Positions 54,491-62,636 of a stretch of DNA of 64,000 bases are shown one piece after another (within the stretch, counting starts at the first letter, position 1; each line of letters starts with the position of its first letter). The DNA is from Mucilaginibacter lappiensis (GTDB lineage: Bacteria > Bacteroidota > Bacteroidia > Sphingobacteriales > Sphingobacteriaceae), in the NCBI RefSeq assembly GCF_900155965.1, contig NZ_FTMG01000018.1, positions 62,001-126,000 of the forward strand, read 5' to 3'. Below the pieces are notes generated by a model, which was not told the origin of the DNA, searched no databases, and was given only the letters and a program-made list of their open reading frames with translations. The position numbers and the translations under genes are program-made.

Positions 54491-54730
54491 TCAATTATAA
54501 CTACCGCAAACACTTCCCCACTCCGCTAATGGCGAGCATGGCCATGGGTTAAAAGCACTAACACAGGCCACAAATGAGCTATATCCGTTTGAAAAACCGG
54601 AAGAGCAATAGCGGCTGCAGGACCTTCCGGCATTATCACATACGGCAGACTCACCGCTACCCGCTCCTTTAATGTTTTTAAGATCGGTGCGGTCCAATAC
54701 TTTGGAACCGAGGTGTTGGAATTTCTTCAT
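54491..54730 (-). CDS. GG-leader six-cysteine small peptide (RiPP/bacteriocin-like precursor)
   Basis: 79 residues. Leader MKKFQHLGSKVLDRTDLKNIKGAG resembles the Bacteroidota double-glycine leaders (L-x-x-x-x-L-K-x-I-x-G-G), here ending Gly-Ala-Gly. The remaining about 55 residues hold six Cys (in AVC, RSC, RYC, VAC, WPC, SVC), many Ser/Gly, three Trp/aromatic positions and end in GSYN. This suits a secreted disulfide-bonded or modified peptide. No C39 peptidase transporter, radical-SAM, LanM or YcaO gene is within the window. Own promoter box (TATATTTG at 54763-54770) and terminator. Function unknown. Confidence 0.7.
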   Translation of the reverse strand: MKKFQHLGSKVLDRTDLKNIKGAGSGESAVCDNAGRSCSRYCSSGFSNGYSSFVACVSAFNPWPCSPLAEWGSVCGSYN

Positions 54731-54762
54731 AATTTTTGGTTTAATAATGGTTATAGATTTAT

Positions 54763-54770
54763 CAAATATA
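54763..54770 (-). promoter_or_regulatory. -7 box of the GG-leader peptide gene
   Basis: TATATTTG on the - strand matches TAnnTTTG, 33 bases before the ATG. Confidence 0.5.
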
Positions 54771-54908
54771 AAACAATAACTAATAAATTAAGAGGTGTTT
54801 ATTTATTGATTAGCAGTATTTTAATAATAATATGAAGTGTTAATCGTATGAGTAGTTTATGAGTGGATTTATTGTTGAAAAACATGCTATTTTTAAGAAG
54901 AACGATTA

Positions 54909-55008
54909 AATTGAAAAGCCTGTGAGCGTAGAGGTGAAATTTGGCAGAATGTTACGCCTGGTTATTTTCTTACACCATTCCGACTTTTCAATTCAACCAC
55001 TCTGCCAA
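54909..55008. other. two interleaved inverted repeats (A-B-A'-B')
   Basis: AATTGAAAAG (54909-54918) pairs with CTTTTCAATT (54984-54993); TTGGCAGA (54941-54948) pairs with TCTGCCAA (55001-55008). Because the arms alternate, a folded RNA would be pseudoknotted. Confidence 0.4.
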
Positions 55009-55016
55009 CTTTTTAA

Positions 55017-55024
55017 TACTTTTG
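55017..55024 (+). promoter_or_regulatory. -7 box of the ABC exporter gene
   Basis: TACTTTTG matches TAnnTTTG, 69 bases before the ATG. No clear -33 box. Confidence 0.4.
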
Positions 55025-55092
55025 ATTAAAGGATATCGGGCAATGATATCTTTCGGATTTTCCGGTTTCCCGGATTTTCGGACAACATAAAT

Positions 55093-56880
55093 ATGAAAGA
55101 CCTTGCTTACCTTAATAAATTCTTTTACAAGTATCGCTGGCGGCTAATACCCGGTGTGCTGTTTGTAATTATCTCCAATATTTTCGGGGTGTTACCAGCA
55201 CAAGTGATCCGTGTAGCGTTTGACCTGGTGACCGAAAACATTGGAGCCTACCAGCTTTTTGCCGGGTTTAACAGGCAAAGCATGATCTATGATATTTTTG
55301 GTAGCAGCCTGATGCTGTTTGGTGTGCTGGTATTGGTACTGGCGCTGTTGCGGGGCTTGTTCCTGTTTTTTATGCGGCAAACTATCATCCTCATGTCGCG
55401 GCATATTGAGTATGATCTCAAAAATGAGATCTACCATCATTATCAGGAACTATCACTGGCTTTTTATCGCCGCCACAATACCGGCGATTTGATGAATCGC
55501 GTTACTGAGGATGTAAGCCGCGTGCGCATGTACCTGGGGCCGGGCATTATGTATACTATTAATACGGTAGTGCTGTTTATACTGGTGATATATGCCATGC
55601 TTACCGTAAATGTAAGGTTGGCCGTTCTTTCTGTATTGCCATTACCCATACTGGCCGGGGTTATCTATTACGTAAATAATGTGATTAACCAGCGGAGTGA
55701 ACAGATCCAGGAAAGGCTGTCGGCCCTGTCGAGTTTTGTACAGGAGAATTTTTCGGGTATCCGGGTTATCAAATCGTATGTAAGAGAGGGTTTTGTCCGT
55801 AAGAATTTTGCCGCCGAGAGCGAAAACTATAAGACACATTCTATGGATCTGGTAAAGGTGCAGGCCATGTTTTATCCAACTATGCTGTTGCTGGTGGGTT
55901 TAAGTACTGTGATCACCATTTATGTTGGCGGGGTTGAAGTGATGAAGGGCAATATCACATCAGGGAATATCGCGGAGTTTATAGTTTATCTGAATATGCT
56001 TTCTATGCCGGTGATATCCCTGGGCTGGGTAACCTCACTGATACAGCGGGCCGCCGCCTCGCAAAAACGTATCAATGAGTTTTTGCATGAAAAACCGGAT
56101 ATCATATCGCCCAATGTATCCGTACGTACGGTTGAAGGTGCTATCGCGTTTAACAATGTATCATTTACCTATCCTGATACGGGTATCGAGGCTTTAAAGG
56201 ATGTGTCGTTCACCGTGGAGCCAGGACAAATGGTGGCTATTATCGGTCGTACGGGGTCCGGGAAATCAACCATCGCTAATTTGGTGATGCGGATGTATGA
56301 TACCACGGCAGGCGAGATAGCTATTGACGGTATTTCGGTAAAACAATTGAATCTGGAGGGGTATCGCTCGCAAGTGGGCTTTGTACCGCAGGAGGTTTTC
56401 CTGTTTTCGGATACTATTGCCAATAATATCGCTTTTAGCGCTGATGTATTGAATTTGCCCCTTGTAGAACAAGCCGCCAAAGATGCCGCAGTATACAATA
56501 ATATAGTGGAGCTTGAGCAAGGCTTTGAAACCCTGATAGGGGAGCGTGGCGTAACTTTATCGGGCGGACAAAAGCAGCGGGTATCCATAGCGCGGGCAAT
56601 TTTTAAACACCCGCAAATATTGATCTTTGACGATTGTCTTTCGGCAGTTGATACCCGTACCGAAGAGGAGATATTAAACAACCTGGGACGGGTAATGCAA
56701 AATAAAACCAGCATTATTATAGCCCACCGCATATCGACCATCAAAAATGCCGACAAAATTTTGGTAATGGATAATGGCCAAATTGTGGAGCATGGCAACC
56801 ATGATTCCCTGATGCAACTCAAAGGAACCTACTTTGAGCTATACGAAAAACAATTGCTGGAAGAAGAGCAAGATGCCTGA
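55093..56880 (+). CDS. ABC transporter with fused membrane and ATP-binding domains (MsbA-like)
   Basis: 595 residues. Six membrane helices in residues 15-320 (type IV exporter domain, FYRRHNTGDLMNRVTEDVSRVR, FSGIRVIKSYVREG coupling helices), then the ATPase: Walker A GRTGSGKST (about 385-393), Q-loop VGFVPQEVFLF, signature LSGGQKQR (about 490), Walker B ILIFDD followed by Cys where the catalytic Glu is usual (DDCLSAVD), His loop AHRIS. No C39 peptidase domain. Export of lipid or drug is typical. The Glu-to-Cys change suggests reduced ATP hydrolysis or a heterodimer partner. Probably not dedicated to the peptide gene, since it lies with the PUR and sucC core genes. Confidence 0.88.
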   Translation: MKDLAYLNKFFYKYRWRLIPGVLFVIISNIFGVLPAQVIRVAFDLVTENIGAYQLFAGFNRQSMIYDIFGSSLMLFGVLVLVLALLRGLFLFFMRQTIILMSRHIEYDLKNEIYHHYQELSLAFYRRHNTGDLMNRVTEDVSRVRMYLGPGIMYTINTVVLFILVIYAMLTVNVRLAVLSVLPLPILAGVIYYVNNVINQRSEQIQERLSALSSFVQENFSGIRVIKSYVREGFVRKNFAAESENYKTHSMDLVKVQAMFYPTMLLLVGLSTVITIYVGGVEVMKGNITSGNIAEFIVYLNMLSMPVISLGWVTSLIQRAAASQKRINEFLHEKPDIISPNVSVRTVEGAIAFNNVSFTYPDTGIEALKDVSFTVEPGQMVAIIGRTGSGKSTIANLVMRMYDTTAGEIAIDGISVKQLNLEGYRSQVGFVPQEVFLFSDTIANNIAFSADVLNLPLVEQAAKDAAVYNNIVELEQGFETLIGERGVTLSGGQKQRVSIARAIFKHPQILIFDDCLSAVDTRTEEEILNNLGRVMQNKTSIIIAHRISTIKNADKILVMDNGQIVEHGNHDSLMQLKGTYFELYEKQLLEEEQDA

Positions 56881-57010
56881 TTTTTTTGCGCAAACACAAT
56901 AAAATGACGGAAATGTTTCAAAAAGTTCAATAAAATTGAATAAAATACTTGCACTTTCAAATTTTGATTTATATTTATGCCAACCAAAACTAATTACAGG
57001 TATATTCATT

Positions 57011-57346
57011 ATGGGAGATTTTGACAATAGAGAGCGAGAAGAGGTTTTTTCAAAGAAGGTGAGAGCCGGGAAGAGGACTTATTTTTTTGATGTGAAAGCA
57101 ACCCGTTCAAACGATTATTATGTTACAATAACTGAAAGCAAAAAACGTTTGGAGGACGGTGTTTTTATTAAACACAAAATATTTTTATACAAAGAAGACT
57201 TCGAAAAATTTGCTGAAGGTTTAAAAGAAACCGTTGAGTATATCAAGGCAAATCAGGAAGTAGTTGAAAAACGCTACGAATACAGCGAAGGCTCTGAAGT
57301 GGCTAAAGCTGCCGGCGCCGACGATGATTTCTCGTTCGACATATAA
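57011..57346 (+). CDS. PUR family DNA/RNA-binding protein (DUF3276)
   Basis: 111 residues from ATG 57011 (MGDFDNREREEVFSKKVRAGKRTYFFDVK). The open frame begins earlier at 56936 but the conserved start is here. One Pur-alpha-like repeat: KRTYFFDVKATRSNDYYVTITESK, then a helix YKEDFEKFAEGLKETVEYI. Forms dimers that bind nucleic acid in relatives such as Borrelia EbfG-type Pur protein. Acidic end DDDFSFDI. A 130-base gap follows the ABC gene; a terminator follows. Confidence 0.92.
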   Translation: MGDFDNREREEVFSKKVRAGKRTYFFDVKATRSNDYYVTITESKKRLEDGVFIKHKIFLYKEDFEKFAEGLKETVEYIKANQEVVEKRYEYSEGSEVAKAAGADDDFSFDI

Positions 57347-57379
57347 AAAGAGAACAAAACTAAACTAACGCCATAAAGA

Positions 57380-57418
57380 AAAACCTGCTTTTTACCAGAA
57401 GCAGGTTTTCTTGTTTTT
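57380..57418 (+). terminator. rho-independent terminator after the PUR gene
   Basis: AAAACCTGCTT (57380-57390) with AAGCAGGTTTT (57399-57409), followed by CTTGTTTTT. Confidence 0.85.
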
Positions 57419-57440
57419 AACGCTGTTTGAAACAGGCATA

Positions 57441-57473
57441 AAAAAAGCGATGAGTAAAACCCATCGCTTTTTT
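57441..57473 (-). terminator. rho-independent terminator after sucC
   Basis: AAAAAAGCGATG (57441-57452) with CATCGCTTTTTT (57462-57473). The T run is on the - strand side after the stem, serving sucC, whose stop is 20 bases away. Confidence 0.85.
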
Positions 57474-57493
57474 ATATTCAATACCAGCTTTAA

Positions 57494-58687
57494 TTACAAA
57501 GCCAATACTTCTTTTACTCTTTCTGCAGCTTCTTTTAGCAGGATAGCTGAGAATACTTTTAAACCTGAATTATCGATCAGTGCTTTTGCTTCGGCAGCGT
57601 TGGTGCCTTGCAAACGAACAATGATAGGTACAGGAATGTTGCCAATTTCTTTATAAGCATCAATAACACCTTGCGCCACACGGTCGCAACGTACTATACC
57701 ACCAAAAATATTGATCAGGATAGCTTTCACGTTCGGGTCACTCAGGATGATGTTAAAACCAGCTTTAACCGTTTGCGCGTTAGCGGTACCACCTACATCT
57801 AAAAAGTTAGCAGGCTCGCCACCGGCCAGTTTAATGATATCCATGGTAGCCATAGCTAAACCGGCACCGTTAACCATACAACCCACGTTACCGTCGAGTT
57901 TTACATAGTTCAGGTTTGATTTTCCGGCTTCTACTTCGGTTGGATCTTCCTCGTCGGTATCGCGCATAGCAGCGTAATCCGGGTGACGGTATAATGCGTT
58001 ATCGTCTAAATTTACTTTAGCATCAACCGCTAAAATTTTATTGTCAGATGTTTTTAATACCGGGTTAATTTCAAATTGCGAAGAATCGGTAGCATCATAA
58101 GCTTTGTATAAAGCAGTGATGAACTTGGTCATATCCTTAAATGCCTCGCCTGATAAACCCAGGTTGAAAGCGATTTTACGGGTTTGAAATGCCTGTAAAC
58201 CAACCTTAGGATCAATTTCTTCTTTAAATATTAATTCTGGGGTTGAGTGAGCAACTTCTTCAATGTCCATACCACCTTCGGTGCTGTACATAATAATGTT
58301 ACGACCTTTGGCGCGATCAAGCAGTACGCTCATGTAAAACTCTTTTGTTTCACTTTCGCCCGGGTAGTAAACATCCTGTGCTACTAAAACCTTTTTTACT
58401 TTTTTACCTTCTGGTCCGGTTTGCGGAGTAACCAGTTGCATACCTATAATGTTACCGGCAAGTTCTTTAACCTGATCATGATTTTTGGCCAGTTTTACGC
58501 CGCCACCTTTTCCACGGCCACCGGCATGTATTTGTGCTTTTATAACAACCCAATCAGACCCAAAGTCTTCTTTAATTTTTTGCGCAGCCGCAACAGCCTC
58601 TTCAGGATTGTCGGCAACAATGCCTTCCTGAACTCTAACGCCAAAGCTCTTTAATATAGCTTTACCCTGATATTCGTGAATATTCAT
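57494..58687 (-). CDS. sucC: succinyl-CoA synthetase (ADP-forming) beta subunit
   Basis: 397 residues from ATG 58687 (MNIHEYQGKAILKSFGV); the longer frame from 58729 adds 14 untypical residues. ATP-grasp domain in the first half (VVIKAQIHAGGRGKGGGVKLA), then a CoA-ligase domain with FLDVGGTANAQTVKAGFNIILSDPNVKAILINIFGGIVRCD, containing the power-helix and phosphate loop. Converts succinyl-CoA, ADP and phosphate to succinate and ATP in the TCA cycle with SucD, which is not in the window. Terminator follows. Confidence 0.97.
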   Translation of the reverse strand: MNIHEYQGKAILKSFGVRVQEGIVADNPEEAVAAAQKIKEDFGSDWVVIKAQIHAGGRGKGGGVKLAKNHDQVKELAGNIIGMQLVTPQTGPEGKKVKKVLVAQDVYYPGESETKEFYMSVLLDRAKGRNIIMYSTEGGMDIEEVAHSTPELIFKEEIDPKVGLQAFQTRKIAFNLGLSGEAFKDMTKFITALYKAYDATDSSQFEINPVLKTSDNKILAVDAKVNLDDNALYRHPDYAAMRDTDEEDPTEVEAGKSNLNYVKLDGNVGCMVNGAGLAMATMDIIKLAGGEPANFLDVGGTANAQTVKAGFNIILSDPNVKAILINIFGGIVRCDRVAQGVIDAYKEIGNIPVPIIVRLQGTNAAEAKALIDNSGLKVFSAILLKEAAERVKEVLAL

Positions 58688-58835
58688 GTTTTTTGAAGAA
58701 TTTGCGGTAAATCTACAATTTTGTTTCAAAGGTTCATGACCTAAATGGAGTTTATTTGCCTATAGTACTTTTATTAACATTGTCTTTACAATAGGGGGGA
58801 GTGGTGAGTAGAGAATGGTGAGCAGGAATTCTCCT

Positions 58836-59324
58836 TTATGGTTTGTAGATATGGTTTAATGCGTTCAAGCCCTGATGATATATAGTGGTTTCGTTATGTT
58901 TATAGACTTCGAACCCATGGGCCACACATTCAAATAATTGCTCTTTAAAAGTTAAAATGTAATGATGGCACTTTTCATAGGCACGGGTATTGTAAAAATG
59001 ATGGTGCCTGCCGTAGGTGCTTATCTTGGCTATCAAGTCCGAATCCTGCAGTTCATAAAAAGAATATGAACCTAAATTCAACTCATAGTATGGATGACCA
59101 TTTAGCGTCTCATCATTTGGCGGGCCAAACGAAAAGAAATTATGCCGAATGAACTTTAATTCAATTATTCCCTGGTCATATATATTATCTCTTTGTCTTA
59201 ATTCTATTTGATCTTCATCATTACTATAAAAAATGAGCCGGAGATTATGATCATCAGCTATCAGCAAGGGGCACGGTGCGCCTACATCCATCACAAACTG
59301 ATCTTTAATTTCAATTAATTTCAT
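58836..59324 (-). CDS. protein of unknown function
   Basis: 162 residues, soluble, no signal peptide. Beta-rich beginning (DQFVMDVGAPCPLLIADDHNLRLIFYSN) and a His/Tyr-rich end (GRHHHFYNTRAYEKCHHYILTFKEQLFECVAHGFEVYKH). A - strand box TAAATTTG at 59389-59396 may be its promoter. Not recognised; the ending resembles small proteins annotated as hypothetical in Bacteroidota. Divergent from the LolD-like gene. Confidence 0.6.
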   Translation of the reverse strand: MKLIEIKDQFVMDVGAPCPLLIADDHNLRLIFYSNDEDQIELRQRDNIYDQGIIELKFIRHNFFSFGPPNDETLNGHPYYELNLGSYSFYELQDSDLIAKISTYGRHHHFYNTRAYEKCHHYILTFKEQLFECVAHGFEVYKHNETTIYHQGLNALNHIYKP

Positions 59325-59416
59325 TTGATAAGGTTAAAATCTATCTGCATTAAATTAAGTTGATTTTGCTCTAATAACCTAATAAAATCAAATTTAAAAT
59401 CAATTAACTTTGCCAG

Positions 59417-60082
59417 ATGCTTAAAGCTACATCTATCCATAAATCATACGGGCAGCTGCAAATATTAAAAGGGGTTGACCTGGAGGTACAGCAGGGCGAA
59501 ATTGTAACCATTGTTGGCGCATCCGGTGCGGGTAAAAGTTCGCTGCTCAATATTTTGGGTACATTGGACAGGCCCGATTCTGGTCAGCTGTTTATCAATA
59601 ATATCGAGCTGAGCAAGCTAAGTAATCGCGGTTTGAGCGATTTTCGTAACCGGAAAATTGGTTTTATTTTCCAGTTTCATCATTTACTGGCCGAGTTTAC
59701 AGCTGTTGAAAATGTATGTATCCCTGCATTTATAGCCGGTACATCACGCCCCGATGCCGAAAAAAAAGCGACAGAGCTATTGGAGCGTCTGGGTTTGGCC
59801 GATAGGATAAACCATAAACCCAACGAGCTATCGGGCGGTGAGCAGCAAAGGGTAGCCGTAGCACGTGCGCTCATCAATAACCCAGCCTTGATATTTGCCG
59901 ATGAGCCATCGGGTAACCTGGATTCGGTAAACGCGCTGGAACTGCATGAATTGTTTATCAAGCTGCGGAAAGATTTTAATCAAACCTTTGTGATTGTTAC
60001 GCATAACGAGGATTTGGCTAATTTGTCTGATCGTACAATTTTAATGAAAGATGGTTTAATTGCCGAACAACCTTTAGCCTAA
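59417..60082 (+). CDS. lolD: LolD-like ABC transporter ATP-binding protein
   Basis: 221 residues. Walker A GASGAGKSS (34-42), signature LSGGEQQRVAVARAL (about 140), Walker B LIFADEPSGNLDS, His loop VTHNEDLA. Close in pattern to LolD/MacB-type ATPases (QFHHLLAEFTAVENV), which drive lipoprotein release from the inner membrane or macrolide efflux with LolCE-type permeases. No permease gene is next to it. A TAACTTTG box at 59405-59412 stands only five bases before the ATG, so it would need a leaderless transcript or is chance. Confidence 0.88.
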   Translation: MLKATSIHKSYGQLQILKGVDLEVQQGEIVTIVGASGAGKSSLLNILGTLDRPDSGQLFINNIELSKLSNRGLSDFRNRKIGFIFQFHHLLAEFTAVENVCIPAFIAGTSRPDAEKKATELLERLGLADRINHKPNELSGGEQQRVAVARALINNPALIFADEPSGNLDSVNALELHELFIKLRKDFNQTFVIVTHNEDLANLSDRTILMKDGLIAEQPLA

Positions 60083-60085
60083 AAC

Positions 60086-60394
60086 GTGAGTATACTGATA
60101 ACTGCGGCCAATTCCGCACCTGCTTATAAACTGAAAAATCTGCTGAATAGCGATCACGTGATTATGGGCGACCATATGGATCTGCCCGACTTTATGTTTA
60201 AACCGGGTAAGTTTATTCGCCTGCCCGATCCCAAATCTGACATTTATACACATGAGATGCTTACCTTATGTTTAGATATGGGTGTGGAAACGGTTTACCT
60301 GTTTCGCCAGGCCGAAATTGACGTGTTGCTAAAGGCCGAAACATTGTTTAATGAATACAGTATAAAAATCCTGGTTGAGGGAAATGAACTATAA
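60086..60394 (+). CDS. stand-alone pre-ATP-grasp-like small protein
   Basis: 102 residues, probably starting at GTG 60086, four bases after lolD's stop. The beginning ILITAANSAPAYKLKNLL and the middle DIYTHEMLTLCLDMGVETVYLFRQAEIDVL are like the N-terminal pre-ATP-grasp domain of carbamoyl-phosphate-synthase/PylC-type enzymes, but no ATP-grasp domain follows. The end overlaps the next gene by eleven bases. No signal peptide. Function unknown. Confidence 0.6.
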   Translation: MSILITAANSAPAYKLKNLLNSDHVIMGDHMDLPDFMFKPGKFIRLPDPKSDIYTHEMLTLCLDMGVETVYLFRQAEIDVLLKAETLFNEYSIKILVEGNEL

Positions 60395-60992
60395 AGATAT
60401 TGATGGGCGCAAAAGCGCTTTTATTTTTGAGTTGGATGATGTACTTTATCCCGAAAAAGATTATTTATTCCAGGTTTATTACCTGTTTGCCAATTTGCTG
60501 GAGTATACCGAATTAGTTGACGCAAAACAGACAACCGATATCATGGTCAATACGTATACAGCCTTAGGTAAAGATGCTGTTTTTAACCAGGTGGCCGAAG
60601 TTTTTCCCATCGCTGAAAAGTACCGGGATAAATTTGAAAACCTGCTGATCACGGCCAAGCTGCCTTTAAAGCTGTTGTTGTATCAGAATATACTGACACT
60701 GATGCAGGAAATTGTGGTTGACCGCAAAAAGTTATTCATTGTAACTAACGGACATATTTCGCAACAGATAAATAAAATTAAACAAACAGAATGGCACGGA
60801 CTGGAAAAGTACCTGGCCTGCTATTTTGCTGAAGAAACTGCCTTAAAGCCCGAACCAGACGTTTTGCACCTGCTCATGCAAGACCATAATTTAGAAAGAA
60901 GAGATATTGTGATGATCGAAAACTCCGAAATTGACCGGATGTGTGCTGAAGCTGTGGGAATAGATCATATCAACATCGACAAATTTTTATAA
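60384..60992 (+). CDS. HAD-superfamily protein with degenerate catalytic motifs
   Basis: 202 residues from ATG 60384; a TTG three codons upstream is less likely. HAD fold: motif I region IFELDDVLYP, motif II FIVTNGH, motif III Lys in LKPEPDV, motif IV region IVMIENSEID. The first motif normally reads DxD with the first Asp as nucleophile (DLDDTLYP); here it is Glu16, and the motif IV acidic pair (normally GD..xD) is replaced by Glu-Asn-Ser-Glu. Probably inactive as a phosphatase and perhaps a binding protein. Overlaps the upstream gene by eleven bases. Confidence 0.75.
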   Translation: MNYKDIDGRKSAFIFELDDVLYPEKDYLFQVYYLFANLLEYTELVDAKQTTDIMVNTYTALGKDAVFNQVAEVFPIAEKYRDKFENLLITAKLPLKLLLYQNILTLMQEIVVDRKKLFIVTNGHISQQINKIKQTEWHGLEKYLACYFAEETALKPEPDVLHLLMQDHNLERRDIVMIENSEIDRMCAEAVGIDHINIDKFL

Positions 60993-61049
60993 ACGCACAC
61001 GTAACATAGTTGGTTATAAAGCGTTAACCATTTATTAAACTGATCCGAT

Positions 61050-62627
61050 ATGAAAAAATTACTTTACTTAATACTTTTTTCTGCTATGGTTGTTGTTTCG
61101 GCTTGTAAAAAGAGTGATCCGGGCAACAATAACAACAACAATAACGGGTCCGGTACCAGCGGAGCTACAAAACTTCAACTAATACAGGATTCTGTTTATA
61201 TGATAGCCCAGGAGGATTATTACTGGAATAGCTTTTTGCCTGTGTATGGTATTTTTAACCCCCGGCAATACACTGCTCAGAGTACGGATCTGCTCAATTT
61301 GAGCCAGGAGATTGACGCTTATACCCAACTATCAAAAAATCCGGCTAATGGTAATCTACCTTATGAGTATGATCCATTTAATCCAGGAAGTTCCAAATAC
61401 TCATTTATTGATGATGGTACAGTTAATAAGGAGTTAAATGCCGTAAAAGGCGATTTTGGGTTTAATTACTTTTATACCTATGCCAATGTGATCAGGGTAA
61501 GTTTGGTTCAGCCGGGCTCACCAGCCGCCGCAGCCGGTTTGCAACGAAGCGACCAGATCACCAGTATCAACGGACAAACCGGAAACAGTATTTACATTAC
61601 CAATCTTAGGGATCCGGCTAATGATGCAGGTTACAAATATGTAAGTAATGCCGTAAATAATGGTAGTACTATAACGCTTCAGATACTTAAGACGGACGGT
61701 ACCCAGAAAACGGTTACCTTGAATACCAAGAGCTATACGGTTAACCCGGTTATTTACACCAATACTTATGCGCTTAAAGGCGGGAAAACAGCAGGATATA
61801 TGGTGTTTAATAGTTTTGTTGGCTTAAGTAATATACAGGCTCGCCTTGATTCTGTTTTTAATGCTTTTGCCAGTAAAAATGTAACCGATCTGATCATCGA
61901 CCTGCGTTATAACGGCGGCGGTGATGTGGAAACAAGTATTTACTTAACTAACCTTATTGCGCCTTCAAGCGTAAGCGGGAGCGTAATGAATACTACTTAT
62001 TGGAGTGCCAATATGCAAAATGATAAATACCCCATTATTCAAAAAAAACTGGGCCCTTTCCCTACAGGATATTTTAAGTCAACGAATGCGGCACAGATCG
62101 AAAAGTTTTCAAAAGTGGGATCTGTAAACGTGAACCGAGTTTTCTTTTTAGTAACGGGTAATACGGCATCAGCAAGCGAGCTTACTATCAATAACGTGAA
62201 ACCTAAAATGAATGTTCAGTTAATTGGTGACACAACCTATGGTAAACCGGTAGGCTTCCTGTCAAACCTTACGGTTAACGGCGATTACTTTTATACGCCA
62301 GAGTTTGAAACAAAAAACTCAAATGGCGAAGGCGGTTATTATACCGGGATGCCACCAGTAGGTAGCACAGCAACCGGCGGAACATATCAGGGCAAACGGG
62401 TTATAGAAAATATCCAGAATGATTTTGGTGATACCAATGAAACCTTACTGAGCCAGGCCATAGGTTACATTGCAAATGGAGCCTACCCAACAAGTTCGAA
62501 TTTAACGGTCCAAAGCCTATCTACTAATGCGGTAGCGATGAGCGATTATCAGCGTAAAGTGCTGTCGGTAAAAACACAATCTTACCGTAAAAACTCTATG
62601 TATCTGACGTTGAAGGCGAAGAAATAA
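61050..62627 (+). CDS. S41 family peptidase (tail-specific/CtpA-type) lipoprotein
   Basis: 525 residues. Lipobox VVSAC near residue 19, followed by an Asn-rich linker of about 15 residues. A PDZ domain around 155-240 (VQPGSPAAAAGLQRSDQITSINGQ) precedes the S41 protease core: DLIIDLRYNGGGDVETSIYLTNLIAP, catalytic Ser376 in NTASASELT and Lys399 in TYGKPVGF. A periplasm-facing processing or degrading protease. Follows the HAD gene by 57 bases with an own start. Confidence 0.93.
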   Translation: MKKLLYLILFSAMVVVSACKKSDPGNNNNNNNGSGTSGATKLQLIQDSVYMIAQEDYYWNSFLPVYGIFNPRQYTAQSTDLLNLSQEIDAYTQLSKNPANGNLPYEYDPFNPGSSKYSFIDDGTVNKELNAVKGDFGFNYFYTYANVIRVSLVQPGSPAAAAGLQRSDQITSINGQTGNSIYITNLRDPANDAGYKYVSNAVNNGSTITLQILKTDGTQKTVTLNTKSYTVNPVIYTNTYALKGGKTAGYMVFNSFVGLSNIQARLDSVFNAFASKNVTDLIIDLRYNGGGDVETSIYLTNLIAPSSVSGSVMNTTYWSANMQNDKYPIIQKKLGPFPTGYFKSTNAAQIEKFSKVGSVNVNRVFFLVTGNTASASELTINNVKPKMNVQLIGDTTYGKPVGFLSNLTVNGDYFYTPEFETKNSNGEGGYYTGMPPVGSTATGGTYQGKRVIENIQNDFGDTNETLLSQAIGYIANGAYPTSSNLTVQSLSTNAVAMSDYQRKVLSVKTQSYRKNSMYLTLKAKK

Positions 62628-62636
62628 CCAATAAAA

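Larger units (their letters stand above)
54731..55092. other. 362-base divergent intergenic region
   Basis: Between the peptide gene (-) and the ABC exporter gene (+). It holds a -7 box for each direction (54763-54770 and 55017-55024) and two interleaved inverted repeats (54909-55008). No open reading frame of interest. Confidence 0.5.

Noticed and set aside
54491..56880. GG-leader peptide and ABC exporter as one bacteriocin export system
   Set aside because: The exporter lacks a C39 peptidase domain, is divergent, and sits with housekeeping genes. A link cannot be excluded but is not supported.
59405..59412. TAACTTTG as promoter of the LolD-like gene
   Set aside because: Only five bases before the ATG, so the transcript would start inside or after the start codon.
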